A stretch of DNA of 64,000 nt from Apostichopus japonicus (taxonomy: Eukaryota > Echinodermata > Holothuroidea > Aspidochirotida > Stichopodidae), in NCBI RefSeq assembly GCF_037975245.1, contig NC_092564.1:9213984-9277983 (forward strand). The letters are read 5' to 3'. Positions 1-14,100 of the stretch are shown here, one piece after another; within the stretch, counting starts at the first letter, position 1, and each line of letters opens with the position of its first letter. The notes under the pieces were generated by a model that worked only from the letters and a program-made list of their open reading frames with translations, was not told where the DNA came from and searched no databases. Position numbers and translations under genes: made by a program.

Positions 1-1074
1 TTTCTCTCTATTGTGTCAATGTTTGGCATTTCCATCCATTCTCTGTTTGCTGGAGGTCATAGGTCACCTGTGTGCGTCAGTATAACAGGTGGTCCCTGTC
101 TTAACTGTGTGTAGGATTTGTTACCATGTAAGTTCCATCTGTGGGTAGAAAGATAGATGAAAATTGGTTGACCTGACATTTTGGGTAGGTAGGTAAGACC
201 ATGGGTGTAGGTACAAGTTGAAAGCAAGTTTAAACGGGTAGGTAATTTACTCCTTTTGAAACTTTAGATTTGTGGCATTACCCAAAATTTTGTGGCTATT
301 ATGTTACAAGATTTACTGTGTAGAGGATGTGCAAATATTTAAGGGTTATTTATGGGTTAGACTGGCTGAACAATTGCTGAGAACACATTTTTATCCTTAT
401 CACAGGGGATCTATAGTGTGGTTGAACCTTCATTTGGTAGGAGTGATACAACTCTTGGGAAAATTCCACTTTATCTGAAATTAAACCAGCTAAGGGTTTG
501 AGAAGACTCTCATCCAGGTCATGACAAAAGTGTGAAGTTAACCATTTCAACAACAAAAATTAAAATACAATCATATTTCATAGATAAATATCAGTGCTTG
601 AACTCAACCATTTTGTAGGTATTATCAACATTTCTGATATTTTTTTTTCCCAGTTTTATTTGTAGCAGTTGCAGGCTTCCTTTGCTGAAGATGACATGCT
701 GTGTGTGCCATGCATGCACACCTTCACTAGTTCTCTCTGTGGAAGGCCATTAAAGACATCTTGTCACACTGGTTGGAACTTTTGCAAAACTGTTGAAACC
801 TGTTGGTTACTAATTCAGTATTGCACTTGTCCCGGCCGGTTGGGCTTGAAGTAGTAATCATCACCCTCTTTCGAGCTAGACACAGTGACCAACAGTTTCT
901 TGATGGTGCTACTTTTTGCTTCATAAATATACTACATGGTTCATAAACTTCAATGCAGTATAATAAATGCTGTTGTGCTTGTGAAAGATTCATGTGAATG
1001 GTGAGGCAACATTAAAACTGGTAAGTGGTCACCGAAAGGTTCATTGATGAAAGTTGAAAAAAAGTTGAAAAAAA
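1..1074. other. non-coding, no recognised feature
   Basis: I see no conserved coding exon or RNA gene here. Short open frames on both strands lack any family resemblance and are interrupted by stops. There is a short GTAG-rich stretch near 186-245 and A-rich tracts near 1060-1075 that lead into the dispersed repeat at 1075. Confidence 0.5.
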
Positions 1075-1668
1075 AAGTTGAAACTTCAACCTTTCCAGCT
1101 TACTGCACTAAAAGCTCAGTAAAAATGACCCCCCCCCCCCTCCTATGCAATTTTCATATCAATATTCATTATTTTTATTGAGTTATCTGTCTTTAAAATT
1201 TTTGAGCTGAATAAAATTCGCCAGAATTTTTTACGAGTCCGTAGATTCTACAAACTTCTAACAAAATTTACAAACCCTGCCCAACAAATTATGTGCCAAT
1301 CAAATCTCTCCGGTTTGTTCACGACCGTTAGGCCTAATTTCACTTTCGTGGCTAGCCTGTATGTGTTAGGTCCATGTAGGTCGGTTTTATCCATGTAGCT
1401 TACGAAATTGTCATTTCTTTCCATAGCAATGAATAAACAGGTGTCTAAAGACGTTTCCTCCGTAGAATAGTAAAAAGTGGATGATGCGAATATAGGACCA
1501 TTAAAATCTTGATCTTAATCTTAATTTCGTTTTACAGTTGTGTAATGGACATGCGGTTGCAGTGGTTTTACGGTAATTCGTTTGCGCCATAAGCCATAAA
1601 TTTCTTTTGATTGCGACAACTTTTCTCCAATAAACCCACCTGGTCAGAGTGCATTTAGATAAGAAACA
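1075..1668 (+). repeat. ~590-bp dispersed repeat, copy 1
   Basis: This segment aligns along its whole length with 41943-42537 on the same strand, with many substitutions and small indels. Shared landmarks include cctttccagcttactgc near the start, gagctgaataaaattcgcca about 130 bases in, tttcactttcgtggctagcc in the middle and cctggtcagag near the end. I see no terminal inverted repeats, no long poly-A tail and no recognised coding domain. This copy carries a poly-C run at about 1129-1140. The family is unknown to me. It could be a non-autonomous transposon or an old segmental duplicate. Confidence 0.75.
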
Positions 1669-3901
1669 TCCTGGTACTTTGTGAAACTAGAGGTAACAGT
1701 ATTTTTTCAATAAGAGGTAACAGTAAGTTTGTCATATTCTAGGGTATTTATAATTAGCTGACATGGAACATTCACTCACAAATGCATATATTAAGACTCT
1801 AGCACAGCATATCCATTGCTGCAAGGATAATCTGTGCCCTTTCAACTTTCCCAGTTGAGGGTTTTGTTATTCATTTAACCTATGTAAATTGGAACGAAAG
1901 AATGTGCGGTGGCAATGTGTGCTCCCTTTACTATTAAATGTTTCGGTGGCAGAGGTTGGGATAATTATTTGGAATAGAAAGATATAGCCCACCACAATTT
2001 GAAACCCCCCTCTGATTATCATCTTATCTTGTCCCCTAAGAAAATTTGATTGATCAAATTGGAACCTATTTTGACTGATTAAGCCCTGGATTTATCCTTG
2101 AAACCTAATACAATTGGAATGTTTGCATAGCTGTGGAGAGGTTCTCTGTATTTAGAATTTCATAAACATGCAACTATTTTAAGAAAAATATTATCTTTCC
2201 CTGGGAATGAGTGAGTTAATTATCAGACAGAACAATAAGACATTGTTATGTTAATTGCTGTGATGACATAATCCAATCTATTGTTGATTCAGATTCAGTC
2301 ACCAAATACAAATTAGTGAATCGCCGACATATTTCACATTGGGTGAAAACTTTTGGACGCAGCAACTCCCATGTTTTCCACAAGTTTGGAATGAATATTC
2401 CAGAGAAACAATTGGATTACTCTCCAGAAGGCATTCTACACCTGATCCAACTTTTGACAAAAATCCATCTAAAGTATTCAATACTCCTGTACAGACTATG
2501 GTTAGTATACAGAGTTGTGGATCAAGTGTTATAATCGCAGATGGTGATAAGGCAAGGTTGAGACATTGAATGAAACAAGTCTGTGTGCTATGAGAGTTGT
2601 CCATAATGAATGCATTAACTTGTGTGAAGGTACTACTGTACATACCCTCGGACATCCATGAGAGTTAGTCTCTGTGACAAAGGTCACAACTTCAGGAAAT
2701 TGAAAGGCAGATGGCTGAAAGAAAAAAGTACCCTGAAGGGAAAGAGGTGTTATTATTTGGGATTAATGTCTTTACAGGTGTCAATTTTGGAACCCAAGTC
2801 TGCTTAGAAAGCAAGCATGTCTGGGTAAGTTGCTTTTCTATTTAACAGCACTAAATGAGAATGTAATACAAACGGAGCTCGGCCCTAACATTTTCATTTC
2901 ACACATCACATGGTTGAATTTGCGGTATAGAATGTTGAAAGTTTGTAAGTAAGAAAAGAACTTAAATATATATGATAGAACCAACATTTTGGTGTCTTTT
3001 CCCAATAAATGGCCTTTCATTGGGCAAACTTGATTATTTTCTCTTTCCTTGCCATATTGAAATTGCAGCATTGTTTTAGCATGTATAATTAAACTGAATG
3101 TGGTGACCTGACCTAGCCATGTTATTCCCCATGCTGGAGGCAAAAGGAATCTGTGATGGATGTGTGTATTTGACACTTGCTGGTAACTCAAAAGTTAATG
3201 GTGGATTAACTTCATACTGGGTATGTAGGTACAAGAAGCCTATGGTTTTCTGTGAAGTTCAAATGGTCATATGGGACCACAGGTCAAAAGGTTCAAAACT
3301 TTGGGAATACAATAACTCAAAGTACATCTTTGTTGAATTTTTAACAGTATATATAAGCAATGTCATGTAACTCTGTACTGACTATTGAAAGGGGTTTGAT
3401 AGCTCTAAGTTGGTAAAATGTGTCTATATTTCACATAGGAAGACTGCTCTTACTGGATATTGAAACATTTTGTTTTAAAATTCTACACTGTAAAATCCAT
3501 ATGAGTGTATGACATTGTTGATGCCCACAAGAGATTTCTGATTGTCACCTAATTCTTGGACAATTTCAACTCACTGGCTCTACATTAGTCAGATAGTTAC
3601 AGTATTTTGAATTTTGAGCAAGTTGTATGGCGCAAGGAATCACAAAGTTAACTAGCTGCCTGTTCTTTTCTGATAGCTAAACATGACTTTATTACCATAC
3701 AGCTTTAGGTATTCTCTGAGTATATGACTTTCTTGACGATGACCTCAGTGGATAATTCTGGTTTATAGCTGTACATCTAGATAGCTCAGATGGCTGGATA
3801 ACTAATGAAATTGCATGGAAGTGACCACTTATGGTCATCAGGACTCTTCCAAAGTATGCTAGAAAATGTATTAATAGTAGTACAAGAGTCGAACGGTACA
3901 G
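1669..3901. other. non-coding, no recognised feature
   Basis: Open frames of up to 118 codons occur on both strands but overlap one another and resemble no protein family I know. No splice-consistent exon set is visible. I treat the stretch as intergenic, or as intron of an unseen gene. Confidence 0.45.
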
Positions 3902-4735
3902 TGCACTAGTGACTGGTCCATGACTACAGCAATGCACTAGTGACTGGTCCATGACTACAGCAATGCACTAGTGACTGGTCCATGACTACAGCAATGCACT
4001 AGTGACTGGTCCATGACAACAGCAATGCACTAGTGACTGGTCCATGACTACAGCAATGCACTAGTGACTGGTCCATGACTACAGCAATGCACTAGTGACT
4101 GGTCCATGACAACAGCAATGCACTAGTGACTGGTCCATGACTACAGCAATGCACTAGTGACTGGTCCATGACTACAGCAATGCACTAGTGACTGGTTCAT
4201 GACTACAGCAAAGCACTAGTGACTGGTCCATGACTACAGCAATGCACTAGTGACTGATCCATGCTACAGCAAAGCACTAGTGACTGATCCATGACTACGG
4301 CAATGCACTAGTGACTGGTCCATGACTACGGCAATGCACTAGTGACTGTTCCATGACTTCGGCAATGCACTAGTGATTGGTCCATGACTACGGCAATGCA
4401 CTAGTGACTGGTCCATGACTACGGCAATGCACTAGTGACTGGTCCATGACTACGGCAATGCACTAGTGATTGGTCCATGACTACGGCAATGCACTAGTGA
4501 CTGGTCCATGACTACGGCAATGCACTAGTGACTGGTCCATGACTACGGCAATGCACTAGTGACTGGTCCATGACTACAGCAATGCACTAGTGACTGGTCC
4601 ATGACTACAGCAATGCACTAGTGACTGGTCCATGACTACAGCAATGCACTAGTGACTGGTCTATGACTACAGAAATGCACTAGTGACTGGTCCATGACTA
4701 CAGAAATGCACTAGTGACTGATCCATGCTACAGTT
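3902..4735. repeat. 31-bp minisatellite, about 27 copies
   Basis: The unit is 31 bp and contains gcactagtgactggtccatg followed by a short actacagcaat tail, so it carries an ACTAGT hexamer in nearly every copy. About 27 copies run head to tail with few mismatches. Variants are clustered: units reading actacggc fill the middle (roughly 4295-4555), while actacagc units flank them on both sides. This suggests local expansion of a variant block. Two units have a one-base deletion (catgctac). The frame is broken by stops, so the array is not coding. Confidence 0.95.
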
Positions 4736-7700
4736 GTTGCAAAATATTGAGGTGTTAAACGATTGGAGCTAACAACCAAACAAAGGCTCTTTTTGCCACC
4801 TGCAAGATCTTTTGTCACACTAATTGAAAGGAAGCTGATGGGTTGGTGCTCTTTGCATAGTAATTGTTCAAAACCAAGCTGCTACGGCTATTATATACAA
4901 TTAACTGTAATTATGGGCACCAAACTCAAAGCAGTTTTAATTTGCATTTTTCTTCACACTTGATGTCTCAAAGAACAAAAAAAAAAAATATTAAAAAAAA
5001 AAACAGAAGAGAAAATGAATAGAAAAATAGTTATTTGTTTTCCCAAGGTCACTTTTTGATCACACAAGCCTGAAATGTATAGAACTCAATAGCAGTACTT
5101 GGTGTATATTCACAACCGTGCAGCAAAGGCTGGCTAAGCATACTAACTGGTGGGCCTGATAATAATAATTAAACCCTGTTTTAGTGCAATGCAAGCTGCA
5201 TGGTTGTTAATATTGATGCACAAACAAGGCTACAATTAACAAGGACAGAATGAAGCCAAAGTTATGAGGGTGGGAGTCGTACCGTGTACTATTCGAGGAA
5301 ACGGTTAAATAGGGGAAACTTGAATATGCAACAGATATACATACATTGCTTGTGGCATTTTCTACAAAGCTCTCAAATGTTTTTCCATGTGGTATGGGGG
5401 AGAACCTGGAAATAATTAGGGCTTGTCTGAAATAAGGGATAAAGCATAACTTATTCTCATTTTATAATATGCATTTAGGAACATGGAGGCTTAAAAAACG
5501 GTGACATAATTTTCCCTGGGGCCCATCTTGACTCTTGAAATCACTTTCTATGTAGCCAAGTTGGAGAAGGAGACTAGTTAGGAGAGTGAGGTGAAAGTCT
5601 GGGTATGAGCATATACTTGTCCTTTGTAGCTAAAGTGATGGCATTCACCTCTCCTTAACCCCCCCCCCCACCACCACCATCACTAGGTTCCCTGAAATAT
5701 TTGTTCTTGTGGAGAAATTGTCATGTGTTTCAATGCAGTTTGAATCTTTAACAACAATCAACTGTGTAGAATTATGCTTTCCAGGTACTTCCAGCAACCC
5801 ATGGAACCAACTACTAAACAGGGTACTAAGTTCAAAAGAGGATTATATTCCCATACAGAGATAGCTGGCAGCAAGGTACCATAAAATAATCTAAGAACTT
5901 AGGGTATATTGTTGGTCAATAGTTACTTAAGTGAGGGGTTTAGATCTGATGTTTGTTTTCCCTGCAGAAATATTCATCTAGTTTGGTTCGTAAATATGAC
6001 CTTTATTCACATAGTAAGAATTAACAAACTCTTTGCACAGCTGGCATACTTCATATAGCAACCTAACATTCCTTGCTACTTCATTAAATTAAATCACAGT
6101 ACATAACATAATGTAAAGACACACCACAATAACATTTTTAAGATGTTTAAATACATTATCCTTGTATTTGGCTAAAACAATATTCTATATTTTGAAATAT
6201 TGCGTACTATGGAAATCTTCGACTTTTACTGACAGTATCACCAAAATTGCTTGACAGATACAAATAAAAATTTCCACAATATTTTAAACATTTTCAAAAA
6301 TACCTATTTGATAGCTACTGCAAGCCAGCTATTGTGATTGGTTCCCAATTGCTTTATAGTGACCTAGAATGAGCAAGGCCAGGTTGTCACTGAATTTTGG
6401 TACTATTAAGCAATTTTACGGTTTCTCTCTCCTGATGGATAATTTCTGGCAGAATTTTAATTCTGATATTTCACAGTTAGGCAAAACAGAAAAAACTGGA
6501 GTGCCAGTAAATGTTCTATAGCACTTCCAAAGGCACAATCAGTGACAACATTAAATGTTAAGCCATTGATTGCTAGATTCTGTTAACTTAATATAATTCA
6601 GCCACAACACCCATGCACGTTGACATTCTAAAAACATTTGCCATTGACACATATTTAATACATTGTAAACCCATTATTTGTGGCAATCATGTTCTGTTCA
6701 ATCCCAAGTTTTTGTTGCAATTGAGAAACTGATTTAATGGTCCAGCCATTTTAATCGTATCAACTGCAGATTTGTTGCCATGTTTAAGTAATCAACAGGG
6801 AAATCCCCTGGACTTATTCAGAGTAGGTTCCCATTTGCCAGGGACTTCCCAGATGTAGTAATGGTAATATAAACAACAAGTCAACAAGGTGCATCTATTT
6901 CGTACAGCCAACATTACAATAACTGAACCGATGCATTGTTAATTTAAGATTTGCAGTTACCGTTCATTTACAACAAGCTTTAAATTTCACTGGCATGCCT
7001 TCTTTTTTTGGTTTATCGTCACCGAATCGGCCTTTGGGAACCTTTGAAAAGAGTCGAATCAAATGAAATTAGAGGGGTAGATGGCAGGGTAGGGGAAGAT
7101 ACAGGTCAGCTGAAAATTTAATAGCTTTGGCTAACATTTTCAGTACCTCAACAATCTTCCCCGCCCCCTTCCATGTCAATGTAACTCCAATCACCTTTTG
7201 TCACTCTTCAACCCCAAAATGTACAATACCTATGTGGAGTGGCCATTACTGCCATATTTTATATGACTGTGCTTATGTGTTCGACTGACTACAATGACCA
7301 TTTAATGTGATGAAAAATGTGATGAAAAAGGCACTAGATCTTAACATTTCTTTTAATCTTTTTGTTCCTTGAATTTTCCCAAAAAGTAAGACCTCTATTT
7401 TCAAATGATAGGCAGGAATGTCATTTGTCACATCAGATCTTAAAATCTTGTTCAGAAAAATTGAGTTGCATCTGGTTACAAGTACAGGCATAATCCAATT
7501 GATAAGGCTTACCATCAGATCGCACCTGTTGTCCGTCGTGTGTGTTCACTCCCAGTTCCAGAAGCGAATATGACCTGGTAGATCTTATTGCTTAATATTA
7601 TTATTAAACTTTTCTAAGTAAATGTGCAGGATTAATATCGAGGCAAAGATTCCGAGAACTGTTACGTTTTCTGCCTATCTGAAAATACGTGTCTACTTCC

Positions 7701-8121
7701 GGCCTACCTGATACACAAACAATAGTCTATTTCTAAGCCTCTGAGATAACTTTCCAAAAGTTCATTTAAAGGGTGTGAAGACTCGCGCAAAAAGGAAACG
7801 TCTAATGCCTTTATCTGACCTAGTTTCGAATGAGGTGTAACAGAAAATACACACACAGCTTGCTACCGTCGGTAATTAGACACTAGTGTACAGTCAGTAC
7901 ATAACAGCTGCCGTGGATACCCACAGCACATTGTACAAACGATACAGCGATGAACACCTCAGGTCCAGCTAAAGATAGTATCACGTTTCATTACTGTCTG
8001 CATTTTGTAGCGACAAGAAAAACTTCACTTGCAAGCAACGGAAAGCTAACTTTTTCAGAACGCGGTTTGGTGGGAGTCTTCAATGCCTTAAAGAAGGGAA
8101 TAAACCAATACTTCTCTTCCA
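4736..8121. other. non-coding; CpG-richer stretch at about 7640-7940
   Basis: No protein family is recognisable. An A-rich tract lies at 4977-5010 and a poly-C run at about 5660. The stretch from about 7640 to 7940 has visibly more CG dinucleotides than its surroundings, which can mark a promoter or young sequence. A 74-codon frame opens at 7950 after it, but nothing in that frame is recognisable and it runs into the dispersed repeat at 8122, so I do not call a gene. Confidence 0.4.
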
Positions 8122-8265
8122 CACTTACCTGTCTCCTCACACTTAACTGCACTTTTGTAGGATATCGTGTCTAGAGGTGACCTGGTAACTGTTTAACACT
8201 AACCTCCCATAGTGACTCTGGTCAATGCATCTAATCATTCTATTTATCACAACCTGGAGAAGATT
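8122..8265 (+). repeat. ~150-bp dispersed repeat family, copy 1
   Basis: This is one of six related segments in the window, all on the plus strand. It opens with cacttacctgtctcctcaca, has gtgtctagaggtgacctggt in the middle, then gtttaacactaacctccca, and fades into a degenerate attctatttatcacaacc. The other copies show the matching end as attctaccatccaaagtgtc. I see no tRNA promoter boxes and no tail. The family is unknown to me and is most likely a short interspersed element or MITE. Confidence 0.7.
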
Positions 8266-10878
8266 ACTCCTCTAATCAGTGAAAGATAAGGTACTTTCTT
8301 GGAAACCATTCTTTTGTTTATTTTTTTCTTCAATCACAATCACAAGTAGGAACTAATGATTTTTATGCATATATGTCAAACGTTTGCAAATGAGAGAAAA
8401 AATTTGAAAATTACATTATATTCGCTGCCTGTTAGATTGATGGGTAAGAAAGTATGTGGAACTACCACATCCCTTGGTCAAAATACCACCAAGTCTCTCA
8501 CATAGAACAGTGCAAACTACAGATTTAAGGTGTAATTTTACTACCCAAGACGCGTTTCTTGAATCCCAATGACTTTGAAATACAATGGGAGAAATAAAAA
8601 CAAATAATAAAAATTGGTCAACGTTTACTTCAATGTCTCAATTTATTTTACTTCAATTATGAGTATTTATATTTGTATTGCACATCAAAATCAAGCCCAA
8701 ATGAAGAACTGCACAACTGTGCTTGATGTAATCAATAGATATATATTATATTATAACAGATAATTATAAATGAGACCAATCAAAATGTGCCATAAAAAGA
8801 AACCCTGTTGAGTTACTTTTGATATGCAAAGTAGTAACTGAACTTAGGATTAGGTTCATATCAAAACACTGAAATATTCACAAGAGTTTTCAAAGTGGTG
8901 CATCTGCTGATACTAAATGTATTCTGGAAATTGACCTTTAACCTAGTTAAAAACCTTTATTTTTATCTCTTGATATTTTGTTTCAGACGTACGATAGTTT
9001 GTCAAGCAATCAGACTAGTTGATATTTTTGGTATGTAACATTAATTTGATCTATTGCCACATACTCACTACGTTTATCTACTGCTACATACTTTTATCTA
9101 ATAAAGTTTATCTGTTGCCACAAAGTGTGAAAACAGAGAGGAGGAAGCCATGAGAGTAACTTACAGACTACTCCATGATTACTTAACAGTCTGACGGAAA
9201 AAAAACAAAAAAACACTTATAACAAGCAAGAAACGAATCTTAAATTGTTTTGACATCCACTACCATTTCCTAATTCCTTTTGAGATGACATAACTAAACA
9301 CAACTGGCATTGCTGTTGTTTGAATACACAAATGGTGTATAGAAAACTATAGATGCTTTAAACAAATGTCACAACTTCTTCTAGGTTAGCTTCTGCTTTC
9401 AGTAAAAGGTGAAATCAGGATATTTTGTAGAAGAGGGGGAATGTTGGGAGGAGCAGATGGGGCTTGAGCATGTAAGAAACCTGCACTTTACCTGCACAGT
9501 TGCACTTTTAACATTTGTGGTTGACGGAAAGAGAAAAGAAGGACAAAGCTTTAAAGCTTCTCAGATTAAGCAAGAAGGGATTTTTTTTTTTAAGTGATTA
9601 AGTACTGGTTCTGACTGAAAGACTTCTTTCACATTACACCATTCTCCACTACAATTCAAAGAAGAGATATTGATGAAAGAACATCTAATTGCCATCACTT
9701 CTGAACCGCCTAAGGGGTAACCTGCAACATCTGACCGTCCATTCAATTCCTTCAACTTCCGCTGCTTTTTGCAGCATTAGTGTGCTGAGAGCAGTGAAGA
9801 ATGAATACTACTTTCACTTTGTAACAGGCAGGGGTGCAGACAACAAGAATGGACAGTATATTCTCACCACCAGCCCCCCCCCCCCCAAAAAAAAAAATCG
9901 AAAGGGAATATGCTGTATCCATAGCAGTAATCAAAGGTTGCTCATGTTTGTGATTATCACCAACTGAATGATACAAGCTTAGAGACATTCCATACACTAA
10001 CACAATATATATCTACTACGATACAGACATCTCTTGTCCTATAACCTGATAAACTTTAACCTTATAAGTCTAATTATAGAAACATGGTTTGTTATAAGTA
10101 AATAAACACAAACAGAGAAGCAAAACTATACAATCAAGGTGTTTGACGTCTTAGCCTCTGAAATTTTGCAACAATGTTCGCATCTTATGCTAAGTGTGAA
10201 TATATATCGACCCAAAAAATACAAAGAAATATAGAAAAATTCTACCACTACTATATTTTGACATGGATGGTTCATAAGTGCACTTCAAGGTGAATTCAAA
10301 TTCAAAGCTAAAATTATTTCACAACTTACAAAAACAAACCAAAAAATGAAAGAAGCTAAGTGGGAGACCTGTGGAACATTTTTCAGTTTAGTTAAATTAA
10401 GGCATCCCTACTGCTTCTTTATAATTAGGCTAATTAAGTTGCCATTAACTGATGGTGCATAAAGCTAGAATAATTGGCTCCCCATCGATTTGTTGCCATG
10501 CTTCCTACTCTTGGTTTAACTGGTAAGGAATGAAAATTGTTTGGGTTTTTTATAGGCTAGTATCAGTATGTATGTATACATAAGAGTATGATCAATCCCG
10601 AGTCAGCATTTTTGTGTAAATGTTAATTTTTTAATTTGTTTACATTGAACTCCTTCTGAGGAGCTTCCCGTAGAAAGTGTTGACTAAAACTTTTTGCAGC
10701 AGCGCAGATGTTTTATATAATTTTGGTTGGAAGGAAATGAAATACTGTGTTACGGAGAGAATGTTCCTCATTAAATTTGACACACATTGAAAATAATGCT
10801 TTGAGAATGAAGGAAGAGTAATACAAATATTGTACTTGTACACTCAAATTCCTAAAACCAAAGTTCTCTCTTCCCTGA
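8266..10878. other. non-coding, no recognised feature
   Basis: This AT-rich sequence lies downstream of the minus-strand LRR gene. A C-run followed by an A-run occurs at about 9874-9897. Short open frames on both strands have no family resemblance. Part of it may be 3'UTR of the LRR gene if the polyadenylation signal at 10879 is not the one used. Confidence 0.45.
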
Positions 10879-10884
10879 TTTATT
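10879..10884 (-). terminator. candidate polyadenylation signal AATAAA for the LRR gene
   Basis: The plus strand reads tttatt, which is AATAAA on the minus strand. It lies about 116 bases downstream of the stop codon of the last LRR exon (11000-11002). The distance suits a short 3'UTR. The hexamer is common in AT-rich DNA, so use of this site is inferred. Confidence 0.45.
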
Positions 10885-10999
10885 TGTATCAGAAATCCTC
10901 CCACATCTCATGTCACCTTTAAGAATCACCACCGCAGCTGCATTTGATTCCCACAGAGAACTGAGTGACCTCCTTCGAGCATTTGTTGAATTTCTCTGG

Positions 11000-11188
11000 T
11001 TACATTTTCAGCAATTTGGGACAAACCTCCAAGCCATAATAGTCAATTATTTCCAAGCTACCACAGCAAACGGCAACAATCTCTTCCAAGATGTTATCCT
11101 TCACCAAGTCACAGAACTGAAGGTCCAATCTCTGGAGGAGTGGGGCGTAGCTGGTGGACCTTACAGGGACGTAGAGGTCCTCGTAATC
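11000..11188 (-). CDS. LRR gene exon 10 (stop codon exon)
   Basis: The acceptor TTTCATCACAG precedes 62 codons and a TAA stop (complement of 11000-11002). It encodes YAPLLQRLDLQFCDLV and a final LRR ending VCPKLLKM. No further coding sequence of this gene lies downstream. Confidence 0.88.
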   Translation of the reverse strand, partial: DYEDLYVPVRSTSYAPLLQRLDLQFCDLVKDNILEEIVAVCCGSLEIIDYYGLEVCPKLLKM

Positions 11189-14100
11189 CTGTGATGAAAG
11201 ACGGAGAGTATGATAATGAAGCATGATCAACCCTACAGGAATTTTATTCTATCAGGTATTAGCAGTCACTTGGCTCTAAAACAAAGCCTCTAATGTGTAG
11301 GTACCTACAGTGCATAGTGTCACTACCTTTATCCATTTGATATCTATGCTAGTATAACCACAGTGATATTATTAAGATTGTAATTTATCCAGTATCACAT
11401 CTCCAAATGCTATGCAAAATGTGCACAGTACTACACACTGAAGTGCAAAGATGTACATAGCATGTTTGTGTACAAAGGAAACAGTCTTTTATATGAAACT
11501 GATACACAAAAGTTGAACACTAACTAATTCCTAGATGATATGCACATATTTGCACATACAAAACACCCACCACGTATTAAGGAAGGAATAGTTTAAAGAA
11601 CGGCAATTGTAATCGTGTATAGCTCAAGCATAAAGTGGGAATGGCTAATGAAATCATGTAGAACAAGCATACAGTGGGAATGGCTGTGAACTATTGATTT
11701 CTAATCCAAATTAAAAAGGTAATTTAAATCATTTAACTGAATAATTCAATAACAAAAGTGAATCACAAAATGCGCAGCATTTTATCTCTTATGAACATTA
11801 GTCTGACATAGAAAGAAATATTTGTCAATTGTCTTTGTTAGATGTTTGAGTAAAACGACAGCTAAATCCTCCTAATGGACAATAACAGAGCAGAAGATGA
11901 TAATTATGTTTTAAATTTTAAATAAATTATCGAATAGTTATAAGAAAGGTAAACAAAGTAAAGACAGGTTTTTTCATGAGAAAATTGTGTTCTCTCAATT
12001 AAATATAAAAGTAAAAGGTAACAGAAAGTTGATGTTAGTTCTCGAGCTACTTTCCAGCAATGCTTGAATAAATATGTCACTAACCTCATCACTGGACATA
12101 GGGTCCTGACCGGTCCTCTCTCGGACTTTCTGCTCCCTCAGCTTCAACTTGATTAGTGCCTGGCATCTACGCCAACGGTTGATATCTGATGAGAATAATC
12201 AAATTTGTAGAATATAATTAAAATAAACATTTTTTATATCACATGAAAGTATTAAAATTTGTCGTGAAATCTGCACAAATTTGGTATAAACCAAATGACA
12301 ACATTAAATTTAAGCCATTGTCTAGTACATTTAGGGATCATTTACAAGGTTAAACACAATTTTGAAAGTTCACCTTTGACATATCTTGAACAATATTCCA
12401 TCAATTCAGCAAATAATTTAACTTTGTAACATCTTGGATTCCTTGTGACATACACTGAACCAACTATGTTAACATTTGTGTTTGAATATTGAGCAATTTT
12501 ATAATACAGCTTAGTGATTCTATAATGAAGTATCTGTTAGGCTAGAACACATTTAGTTTGCCTAGACGTATTCCTAATTAAACACAGTTTTCGAAAGGAA
12601 ACAAAAAGGTGTTTGACACTGGACTCTTAATTTGAGGAAAGAACTGCCAACATTTCACTCACAGACTACAGATTAGATGTATAGCATTCCATGTAATTCA
12701 GTCCCATTTTGCATCTGTAGGATAGCCATAATACTACATTGTATGTGAACGGAGGTCTTGCTTCAATTGTGTTTCATCATGTAACCTATCACGTTGAAGT
12801 TTTGAATTGCACAGTGCTATTGATAATCATTGCCCAGTGCTATTGATAATCATTGCACAGTGCTATTGATAATCATTGCACAGTGATATTGATAATCATT
12901 GCACAGTGCTATTGATAATCATTGCACAGTGCTATTGATAATCATGTCAAAGTGCTATTGATAATCATTGCACAGTGCTATTGATAATCATTGCAGTGCT
13001 ATTGATAATCATTGCACAGTGCTATTGATAATCATTGCACAGTGCTATTGATAATCATTGCAGTGATATTGATAATCATTGCAGTGCTATTGATAATCAT
13101 TGCACAGTGCTATTGATAATCATTGCAGTGCTATTGATAATCATTGCACAGTGCTATTGATAATCATTGCACAGTGATATTGATAACCATTGCACAGTGC
13201 TATTGATAATCATTGCACAGTGCTATTGATAATCATGTCAAAGTGCTATTGATAATCATTGCACAGTGCTATTGATAACCATTGCACAGTGATATTGATA
13301 ATCATTGTACAGTGCTATTGATAATCATTGCACAGTGCTATTGATAATCATTGCAGTGCTATTGATAATCACTGCACAGTGCTATTGATAATCACTGCAC
13401 AGTGCTATTGATAATCATTGCACAGTGCTATTGATAATCATTGCAGTGCTATTGATAATCATCACACAGTGCTATTGATAATCATTGCAGTGCTATTGAT
13501 AATCATTGCAGTGCTATTTATAATCATTGCAGTGCTATTGATAATCATTGCAGTGCTATTGATAATCATTGCACAGTGCTATTGATAATCATTGCACAGT
13601 GATATTGATAATCATTGCACAGTGCTATGATAATCATTACACAGTGCTATTGATAATCATTGCACAGTGCTATTGATAATCATTGCACAGTGCTATTGAT
13701 AATCACTGCACAGTGCTATTGATAATCATTGCAGTGCTATTGATAATCATTGCACAGTGCTATTGATAAACATTGCACAGTGCTATTGATAATCATTGCA
13801 CAGTGCTATTGATAATCACTGCACAGTGCTATTGATAATCATTGCACAGTGCTATTGATAATCATTGCACAGTACTATTGATAATCATTGCACAGTGATA
13901 TTGATAACCATTGCACAGTGCTATTGATAATCATTGCACAGTGCTATTGATAATCATGTCAAAGTGCTATTGATAATCATTGCACAGTGCTATTGATAAC
14001 CATTGCACAGTGATATTGATAATCATTGTACAGTGCTATTGATAATCATTGCACAGTGCTATTGATAATCATTGCAGTGCTATTGATAATCACTGCACAG

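Noticed and set aside
7950-8174. Possible first coding exon after the CpG-richer stretch
   Set aside because: The frame has no family resemblance, no clear donor and overlaps a dispersed repeat.
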